From NCBI GenBank assembly GCA_007124075.1, contig SLFV01000284.1, forward strand, positions 1-6,564: a DNA stretch of 6,564 nucleotides, given 5' to 3'. Below are positions 1 to 5,606 of this stretch, piece after piece (within the stretch, counting starts at the first letter, position 1; every line of letters begins with the position of its first letter). This DNA comes from Roseimaritima sp. (GTDB lineage Bacteria; Planctomycetota; Planctomycetia; Pirellulales; Pirellulaceae). A model generated the notes under the pieces. It saw only the letters and a program-made list of their open reading frames with translations. It was not told where the DNA came from and made no database searches. The translations under genes were made by a program, and so were the position numbers.

Positions 1-46
1 CGGCGGCTTCGAGGTCTTTGATTGAAACAGTTTGTTGTATCGCCAT
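1..46 (-). CDS. 5' end of an unidentified leftward gene (partial)
   Basis: An ATG on the minus strand at 46-44 opens a reading frame that runs off the left edge and encodes MAIQQTVSIKDLEAA. The start is well supported: the sequence GAGGAA (plus-strand 54-59) lies 7 bases upstream, a textbook Shine-Dalgarno placement and the best ribosome binding site in the window. Fifteen residues are too few to recognise a family, so no function is proposed. The gene is divergent from the M20 hydrolase gene, with only 62 bases between the two start codons, so the promoters must overlap or lie close together. The end of the gene is outside the window. Confidence 0.6.
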   Translation of the reverse strand, partial: MAIQQTVSIKDLEAA

Positions 47-108
47 AACGGGTTTCCTCTGAGGAACCGGCAGCAAGTGCTTTATACAGTTCGATTGATC
101 CAGTCATC
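47..108. promoter_or_regulatory. divergent intergenic spacer, presumed promoters for both flanking genes
   Basis: This 62-base spacer separates two outward-facing start codons and must carry or adjoin their promoters. An AT-rich patch at 81-88 reads TTTATACA on the plus strand and TGTATAAA on the minus strand. Either could be a -10 element (TATACA rightward, TATAAA preceded by TG leftward). No convincing TTGACA-like -35 element is present at the right distance in either direction, so the promoter calls are tentative. Confidence 0.3.
51..68 (-). promoter_or_regulatory. Shine-Dalgarno site within an inverted repeat
   Basis: On the minus strand the leader of the gene at 1-46 reads GGTTCCT-CAG-AGGAAACC. 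The two arms can pair as a stem of about 7 base pairs with one unpaired A and a 3-base loop. The right arm contains the GAGGAA ribosome binding site, so the fold would hide it. Seen directly: the inverted repeat and its position. Inferred: that it could reduce translation, or serve as a protein-binding operator in the divergent spacer. It may also be chance. Confidence 0.35.
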
Positions 109-1305
109 ATGATAACCCAGCTTGCTTCCCCCGCAGAACTGTTGTGCAAATTGATTTCGATTCCTAGCGTTAGTCCGATGGGCCGAGACGTCGATGGCGA
201 AATCTACCTTGAACATCGGCTAAGTGATTGGCTGGAGCGATATTTTTCCCATCTGGGTGCCGATTGTGAGCGCATTAGCGTGATGCCCGGCAGGGACAAC
301 GTGTTAGCTTACTTCGATGCGGGCATTGATCGCCCAACCGTTCTGTGGGATGTTCATCAAGACACGGTGCCCGTTGACGGGATGACGATCCCGCCGTTCA
401 CTCCCAAGGAACACCAAGGAAGAATCTACGGTCGTGGCGCGGCCGATGTGAAGGGCAGTATGGCCAGCATGCTGCACGCCTTCGCACGCTTGTTTCAAGA
501 ACGCCCCCGCAATGCGGCCAACGTGATCCTGAGTTGCAGTTGTGATGAAGAGGCTACGGCGGAGGGAGTTCGGCACCTGGTTGCATATTGGACCGGGCAA
601 CGCAGTGCCTCCCAGCGACTGGTTACCGCTCCGACGTTTGCGATCGTTGCTGAACCAACCAACCTGGATGTCGTGGTCGCGCATCGGGGAGTCTTGCGAT
701 TTCGCGTCATCACCAACGGTCATGCCTGCCACAGCAGTCAGACGGAACTTGGCGACAATGCCATCTATACGATGGCTACGGTGGTCCAGCGTTTGGCGAA
801 GATCGCTCGCGAACTGGAATCCAGCCTGACTGTCCATCCGCGATGCGGTGGAGCGAGATTAAGCGTGGGGCGGATCGCAGGAGGAACGGCGGTAAACATC
901 GTGCCCGATCACTGCGAAATTGAAATCGACCGGCGATTGATCCCTGGGGAAGAACCGGAGGAAATTTATCGGTCGCTCTGTCAAGCGTTTCACGATCTGG
1001 GACCGCGGGTTTCCTGCATGCCCCCCTGGTTGGTCAGCCCCGCGTTGGGTGACGATCACAATGCCTCGCTGGCCTCAGCATTGCTGCGTGCGATCAACGA
1101 AGTTGCAGGAAAACACGAAGCGATTGGGGTCCCCTTTTGCACCAATGCCGCCATGATTTCCAGCACGGGTGTTCCGACGGTGGTTTTTGGGCCTGGATCG
1201 ATCGCCCAAGCCCACACGGTCGATGAGTGGATTGATGTGACTCAATTGAATGCCGCGGCAGAAATTTATTTTCGATTTGTGGCTGAGGGTGCGAAAACGG
1301 ATTAA
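109..1305 (+). CDS. M20 family metallohydrolase, ArgE-like (acetylornithine deacetylase / related deacylase)
   Basis: This 398-residue protein has the full set of M20 di-zinc hydrolase motifs and a normal length for the ArgE/DapE group. VHQD (H83, D85) supplies the first metal ligand and catalytic Asp; GRGAADVKG supplies the bridging Asp D113. CDEEAT supplies the general base E147 and ligand E148, AEPT supplies ligand E182, and the C-terminal AHTVDEW supplies ligand H369. GHACHSS (H205/H208) lies in the dimerisation lid domain, about residues 190-300. The combination EPTNL followed by AHRG matches ArgE better than DapE, so removal of the acetyl group from N-acetylornithine (or acetylcitrulline) in cytoplasmic arginine synthesis is the favoured role; other N-acyl amino acids remain possible. 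There is no signal peptide. ATG 109 is the only ATG/GTG/TTG start in frame before the upstream stop at 46-48, and it has no clear Shine-Dalgarno site. No arginine gene is recognisable next to it. Confidence 0.9.
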   Translation: MITQLASPAELLCKLISIPSVSPMGRDVDGEIYLEHRLSDWLERYFSHLGADCERISVMPGRDNVLAYFDAGIDRPTVLWDVHQDTVPVDGMTIPPFTPKEHQGRIYGRGAADVKGSMASMLHAFARLFQERPRNAANVILSCSCDEEATAEGVRHLVAYWTGQRSASQRLVTAPTFAIVAEPTNLDVVVAHRGVLRFRVITNGHACHSSQTELGDNAIYTMATVVQRLAKIARELESSLTVHPRCGGARLSVGRIAGGTAVNIVPDHCEIEIDRRLIPGEEPEEIYRSLCQAFHDLGPRVSCMPPWLVSPALGDDHNASLASALLRAINEVAGKHEAIGVPFCTNAAMISSTGVPTVVFGPGSIAQAHTVDEWIDVTQLNAAAEIYFRFVAEGAKTD

Positions 1306-1309
1306 GCAA

Positions 1310-1336
1310 TGCCCGATTTGTACCATCGGATTGGCA
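1310..1336 (+). other. weak hairpin downstream of the M20 gene
   Basis: Just after the stop codon, TGCC (1310-1313) and CGAT (1314-1317) can pair with GGCA (1333-1336) and ATCG (1325-1328). This leaves a 7-base loop and a 4-base bulge. No T-tract follows, so it is not a standard intrinsic terminator. It could stabilise the 3' end of the transcript, or be chance. The rest of the 85-base spacer before the amidohydrolase shows no clear promoter. Confidence 0.2.
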
Positions 1337-1390
1337 CGCAGAGGCTAAGATGTTGGGAGCGGTTACGTTTCTTCCACGGGATCCTACAGC

Positions 1391-2386
1391 ATGACGTTGA
1401 ACCACCAGTCACGACGCGGATTTTGTAAGTTTGGCCTTGCCAGTGCCGCGATCGCAATCAACTACCGGTCGGGTGACTGCAAGCCCGGATACAGCCAGTC
1501 CAGCCAATCGAGCAGCAACCTGCCGACGCAAGTCAATCCTGGGTGGATTGATGCTCACGTTCATGTATGGACCACCGATACGGTGGTCTACCCACTGGAC
1601 CCGACGTTCCGAAAATCTGACATGCAGCCTGCCAGCTTTACGCCAGGCGACTTATTCGCTCATTGCAAGCCCGCCAACGTCGATCGGATTGTACTGATTC
1701 AGATGAGCTATTATGGCGATGACAATGCGTATATGCTGGATGTGATCGCGCAACACCCCGGCGTCTTCGTTGGGGTGGCTGTCATCAATCCTCGGGCTGC
1801 CGATTTGCTGGCGCAAGTGAAATCGCTGCGCGATCAGGGCGTGCGTGGTTTTCGGACCTACGCAACGGGAGCCGCAGCGCGGCGTTGGTTGGACGATCCC
1901 GCAATGCAACGTTTATGGAAGCTCTGCGCCGATCATGAATTGGCGATTTGTCCGCTGATCAATCCGGGCGATTTATATGTCGTGGATGCGCTGTGCAGCA
2001 AGAACCCGAAGACAACGGTTGTGGTCGATCATTTTTCCCGGATTGGCATTGATGGTGTGATCCGTTCTGCCGACCTGGATGCGCTCTGTGCGTTGGCTCG
2101 CTTTCCCAACGTTTACGTCAAAACGTCTGCCTTTTACGCCCTTGGTGCCAAGCAGGCGCCCTACCACGACCTGCTGCCGATGATTCAGCGCGTGTTGAAA
2201 GCATTCGGTGCCAAACGATTGATGTGGGCCAGCGACTGTCCGTTTCAAGTCGCAGGAGAGCACACCTACCGGGCTTCGATTGACCTGATTGACCAAGCCC
2301 CGGAGGAGATCCTGACGGCAAGTGACAAGCGATGGTTGCTCCGTGATACGGCGGCGCAGGTTTACTTTGGCGAAAGTCCCATGTGA
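1391..2386 (+). CDS. Tat-signal amidohydrolase-2 family metal-dependent hydrolase (lactonase-like)
   Basis: This 331-residue protein belongs to the amidohydrolase-2 group (Pfam PF04909 type, TIM barrel), which includes lactonases such as LigI and fucono/rhamnono-lactonases, and some decarboxylases. WIDAHVHVW gives the metal-binding H56-x-H58 near strand 1, VVDHFS gives H214, and WASDCPF gives the catalytic Asp D282. The stretches VDRIVLIQ, VGVAVINP and GVRGFRTY resemble the lactonase branch, so hydrolysis of a sugar or aromatic lactone is plausible; the substrate cannot be read from sequence. The N-terminus has a twin-arginine motif, S7-R-R-G-F-C-K, then a short hydrophobic run (about 14-24) and a Ser-rich spacer (36-42), indicating export in folded form. 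ATG 1391 is the only in-frame start here and places the Tat motif correctly; the ribosome site (ACGGGA) is weak. The gene is co-directional with the M20 gene 85 bases upstream, so a shared transcript is possible but unproven. Confidence 0.87.
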   Translation: MTLNHQSRRGFCKFGLASAAIAINYRSGDCKPGYSQSSQSSSNLPTQVNPGWIDAHVHVWTTDTVVYPLDPTFRKSDMQPASFTPGDLFAHCKPANVDRIVLIQMSYYGDDNAYMLDVIAQHPGVFVGVAVINPRAADLLAQVKSLRDQGVRGFRTYATGAAARRWLDDPAMQRLWKLCADHELAICPLINPGDLYVVDALCSKNPKTTVVVDHFSRIGIDGVIRSADLDALCALARFPNVYVKTSAFYALGAKQAPYHDLLPMIQRVLKAFGAKRLMWASDCPFQVAGEHTYRASIDLIDQAPEEILTASDKRWLLRDTAAQVYFGESPM

Positions 2387-2458
2387 AACGATCGTTATGG
2401 AAGAAGAAAAGGTTGCAACGAAGGGGGTTAGGGTGCGTGTCTGAGCTTGGTTGGTTTG

Positions 2459-2479
2459 CCGTTGCCTCTGGCACCACGG
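2459..2479 (-). terminator. possible 3' hairpin of the propeller gene
   Basis: Four bases after the TAG stop of the leftward propeller gene, the minus strand reads CCGT-GG-TGCC-AGA-GGCA-ACGG. This can form two stacked 4-base-pair stems with a 2-base bulge and a 3-base loop. No T-tract follows on either strand, so a rho-independent terminator is not well supported; it may be an end-protecting structure or chance. The remaining 97-base convergent spacer (2387-2483) holds only a short A/G-rich run and no clear terminator for the amidohydrolase gene. Confidence 0.25.
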
Positions 2480-2483
2480 GAAA

Positions 2484-4145
2484 CTAACGGGAACGCGGTG
2501 GCAGTTCAAAACAAATCGCTTCGACATCATTGCGAACCAGCAGCAGGTTGCCAGCCACGGCCGGAATGTTCCAAGTCTTTGAACTTAACGCGGAAAACTT
2601 CGTCAGTTCCTCAAAGCGATCGGTTCGCGCCGCCACCAATGCGATCTCACCGGTTTCACACTGGACCACCAAAGTGTCCTCCACCAGGAGCAACTGACCG
2701 TGCCCATACCGCCTGCCGCGTGGTTGGGCCCATAAGCGTCGGGCAGCATCCAGGTCCACGCACTCCAGCATGCCATCGGATAATGCGTACGTTACACCTC
2801 CCTGCACCACCGCGTGGGTTAGCTTAGTTTTCAACAGCGACGACTTGGCCCACCGCGTTTCCGCTTGAAAGCCCTCATCGGTCGCCCTCAGTTCCACCAG
2901 CTCGCTACCTCGGCCGTAGGCTTTTCCCAACAAAAATCCGGTTTCGTCGACTTGCATCGCCGCGGCACAATTCGCGCCGGAATTGCTGCTGCCCCGCCAC
3001 GGTGCGGTCCACAACGTTTTCCCATCTTCGACCGCGTGACCCGAAACGCTTTTTTCATTAACTATTACAATCTGTCGCTGCTGGGCCAGCGTCATCAAGA
3101 TCGGGGAGGCGTAGCTGATTTGATCATCCCCCGTCGTCCACCGCACCTCCCCCGACTGGACATCCAAGGCGATTAGGCTGCGTCCCTCCAAGGCGATGCC
3201 GTCATGCTGACGACCTTGAAAATCCGCCGATGGCGCACCAAAGGGTAACACGCATAGGGAATCCACGATTAGCGGTGAACCCGAGCGTCCCCACGCTATC
3301 GCCGCGATCGATTCCTCCGCCGACCAGCCCGCCAGCGTCAGCAAATCTTGACGCCACAACTCGGTTCCGCTGTACAGATCCAAGCACAATACCAAGCCGT
3401 TAGCACCCTGCGTGTATACCCTTCCATCCTGAATCGTCGGCGTTGCCCGCGGCCCGATGCCGCCCATCGTGGTTTCATGGCGATTGTTCGTTTCGTGAAT
3501 CCACAGCAACGCTCCGTCTTCCAACCGATAACAGGTCACGCTTTCCACTTCACCACGTTGTTCCTGCGTCACGCAGCGATCGCCCACAACGGCAAACCCC
3601 GACCAGCCCTCGCCCAACGGTATTTGCCACAACTTGGCGGGAGCAACCGCTAGCGGCATTTTAAAGGCACGCTGGGGAACCACACCGGTACGTTGTGTTC
3701 CTAAAAATTGCGTAAAATCGGCGGTGGCAAGCCGTTTTTCCGGGTCAACCTCGGAGGGCACCGCCACGGGTCGAGAAGCAAGCGGGGGTTTGCTCCGGCT
3801 AAAAAAACGAACCTCCAGGTCGGGTAGAAACGCACCGCTGAAGCCACGGATACGCACCAGCGAAACGGGCAGTATAAACATTGCCACACCCACACAAATC
3901 GCCAGAACCACAGCTCCCTGTTGCAAGCAGCCTCTGATCAACCAAATCGCAAACCCCAGGAAAGCTAATGTTGCAGCCAAGACAGATATGACATTACGAA
4001 CGGAATTATCATTAATCCACGGGACAAACTGGGCCGCAATGCCGATCGCCGCCATCACGGCCAAGAACCCCCCCAGCCTCCGTAAGCGAGTCGCTTGGAA
4101 AAAGTTGCCAGCGGATCTGGTCGACAGTTTGGTTTCGGTAGTCAT
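2484..4145 (-). CDS. membrane-anchored PQQ-like (BamB-type) beta-propeller protein
   Basis: With the ATG at 4145 the protein has 553 residues. After a basic N-terminus (RLRR) come three hydrophobic helices at about 25-42, 51-71 and 77-97. The positive-inside rule puts the C-terminal domain in the periplasm. A Pro/Ser-rich spacer leads to a beta-propeller from about residue 145, opening with the planctomycete-type entry motif F-L-G-T-Q-R-T-G-V. Repeated blade motifs in which a Gly/Asp turn precedes a Trp follow: GALLW, GTELW, GEVRW, GKTLW and ARRLW. This is the PQQ-enzyme/BamB fold. No dehydrogenase catalytic residues are recognised, so a scaffold, binding or envelope role is more likely than redox activity. 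Start choice is uncertain: the frame stays open upstream, with an ATG at 4178 (MSRFIARC) and a GTG at 4214. The 4145 start is preferred because it gives a compact charged N-terminus and has AAGG about 12 bases upstream. Confidence 0.83.
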   Translation of the reverse strand: MTTETKLSTRSAGNFFQATRLRRLGGFLAVMAAIGIAAQFVPWINDNSVRNVISVLAATLAFLGFAIWLIRGCLQQGAVVLAICVGVAMFILPVSLVRIRGFSGAFLPDLEVRFFSRSKPPLASRPVAVPSEVDPEKRLATADFTQFLGTQRTGVVPQRAFKMPLAVAPAKLWQIPLGEGWSGFAVVGDRCVTQEQRGEVESVTCYRLEDGALLWIHETNNRHETTMGGIGPRATPTIQDGRVYTQGANGLVLCLDLYSGTELWRQDLLTLAGWSAEESIAAIAWGRSGSPLIVDSLCVLPFGAPSADFQGRQHDGIALEGRSLIALDVQSGEVRWTTGDDQISYASPILMTLAQQRQIVIVNEKSVSGHAVEDGKTLWTAPWRGSSNSGANCAAAMQVDETGFLLGKAYGRGSELVELRATDEGFQAETRWAKSSLLKTKLTHAVVQGGVTYALSDGMLECVDLDAARRLWAQPRGRRYGHGQLLLVEDTLVVQCETGEIALVAARTDRFEELTKFSALSSKTWNIPAVAGNLLLVRNDVEAICFELPPRSR

Positions 4146-4328
4146 GGTTGCAATACACCTTGCAATAAATCGCGACATTTCCGAGCAATAGAAACAGACA
4201 ATCGTTACGTTCACTACATGTTACCGCATGCACAAAAACCATCGATGGATGCGGGGCAGCGTTTCACACACGATCGCGGGATGAAGTGGGGATCGAAGAA
4301 AGACGGTGCCAGCGGCAGTGCCGTCCGC
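4146..4328. other. intergenic spacer between GH2-sulfatase and propeller genes
   Basis: These 183 bases should hold the end of the sulfatase transcript and the promoter of the propeller gene, both leftward. Apart from the hairpin at 4296-4324 nothing strong is visible. If the propeller gene actually starts at 4178 or 4214, the spacer shrinks accordingly. No conserved small protein or RNA gene is recognised, and no clear -35/-10 pair was found on the minus strand. Confidence 0.4.
4296..4324 (-). terminator. candidate intrinsic terminator after the GH2-sulfatase gene
   Basis: Four bases after the TAG stop (4331-4329) the minus strand reads ACGG-CAC-TGCC-GCT-GGCA-CCGT, followed by CTTTCTTC. The outer 4-base-pair stem, 3-base bulge, inner 4-base-pair GC-rich stem and 3-base loop form a plausible hairpin. 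The trailing T-rich run is interrupted by C, so termination would be modest. The position directly after the stop is the strongest argument. Confidence 0.4.
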
Positions 4329-5606
4329 CTACCACCGTTTCGGTTCTCCAAAGACCTGCAACGTGTCTGCGGTGTCGTCCAGCCAAGCGTCCACGGCCAT
4401 GCGGAGTCGCTGCAGCCGATCCGCATGCTCCGTGTCGTCAATCACGTTGCGTTGTTCATACGGATCATCGGGGGTGTAGTACAGTTCTTCGCCGGTGCGG
4501 CGCTGGTAGGCATTGACCTTGCGGCGCGCGTCGTCGTCCTGTTCGGCCTGTTGCAACCAACCTTTCCAATACGGGTGGCGATCGGGCTGCGTCGTGATAT
4601 GCGTGGTAAAGCGGAATTCGGGGTGCAGGTTACGGATATACTTCCAGCCGTCACGGGTGCTGACCGCCCGGATCGGGTAGACATTGTTTTTGCCGTCGCC
4701 GCTGTGCGTGGTGAAGATCGCCTGACGGTGTTCGGCTGCGCGGCCTTCCAGCACCGGTAAGAACGACTGTCCGTCGATTCCCAGCGGTCGCGGGCCGTCG
4801 GCGACGTCAACCAGGGTGGGCAGTATGTCAATCCAACTGACCATTGCACCGGAACGAGTTCCCGGGGTGATGCGTCCCGGCCAACTGGCGATCAGCGGCG
4901 TACGGATGCCGTCGTCGTACAGGTTCCATTTACCAAAGGGCCACTGGGCACCGTGGTCGCTGGTGTGTAGGAAAAACGTGTCGGGGCCCAACACTTCGCG
5001 GGCCAGATCCCAAACTTCGCCAAGCTCCCGGTCCATCGTGCGTATCGCCGCCACGTACCGCGCACGGGCCTGACGCGTCGCCGAGTGATCGACGTGATTG
5101 GGCGGAATGACTTGCCGGTCGGGGTCGATCCCGGTGATGTCTTTCGGCCAGGGGACGTGCGGCCAATTGGTGCCCACTAATAAGCACAGCGGTTGGTCGC
5201 TGCGACGCTGGCGGAGCCACTGCAGCGCCTGGGACACCGCCACGTCTTCGTGGTAACCGAAGTGTCGCGCGACGTCAAAACCGTACTCGGGCGTCTGCCG
5301 ATAATGGCCGACTTTGCCGAACGCAGCGACCTCGTAGCCCAATTGCTGCAGGTAAGCGGGCAGTTTCTGTAATTCGGCGTGCGGCCGCGAGTGGTTGGGT
5401 TCGGCACCGTTGCGGGCCGGGTACAACCCGGTCAGCAGGCTGGCGCGGCTGGGCGCACAACTGGGCGAGACCACGTACGCATTGTCGATCGTCATCCCGG
5501 CGGCGGCCAGGCGGGCCATGTTGGGCGTTGCGATATCAGGCGAACCATACACCGAACTGTCGCGCCACGTATGATCGTCGGACAGGAACACCACGATGTT
5601 GGGTAG
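4329..5606 (-). other. type I (formylglycine) sulfatase domain within the fusion
   Basis: This is a full-length sulfatase of about 425 residues beginning directly at LPNIVVFLSDDHTW, with no signal peptide of its own. The catalytic Cys codon TGT (5457-5459) sits in S-C-A-P-S-R-A-S-L-L-T-G, the motif converted to formylglycine by the aerobic FGE enzyme. GKWNLYDDGIRTPLIASWPG and the C-terminal ELYYTPDDPYEQRN are typical of the second half of the fold. All expected metal and sulfate ligands are present, so it should be active once matured. No maturase gene is in the window. Confidence 0.9.

Noticed and set aside
304..837. Minus-strand open frame of 177 codons opposite the M20 gene
   Set aside because: It is antisense to the M20 catalytic motifs and has no independent coding evidence.
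109..2386. M20 hydrolase and amidohydrolase as a dedicated two-enzyme pathway
   Set aside because: One looks cytoplasmic and the other Tat-exported, with 85 bases between them and no shared substrate logic; adjacency alone is not enough.
2387..2396. Perfect palindrome AACGATCGTT right after the amidohydrolase stop
   Set aside because: It has no loop and no T-tract, is only 10 bases long and occurs once; chance is sufficient.
1973..2530. Minus-strand open frame of 185 codons overlapping the amidohydrolase
   Set aside because: It runs antisense to the conserved metal-site region of the amidohydrolase and overlaps the end of the propeller gene; no domain is recognisable.
3634..4191. Plus-strand open frame of 185 codons opposite the propeller N-terminus
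   Set aside because: It is the antisense shadow of the membrane helices and spacer; its Thr/Ala/Arg-rich composition shows no known fold and it has no ribosome site.
4095..4760. Plus-strand open frame of 221 codons opposite the sulfatase C-terminus and the spacer
   Set aside because: It lies antisense to a gene with clear catalytic motifs, has no recognisable domain, and is of the kind expected opposite GC-rich coding sequence.
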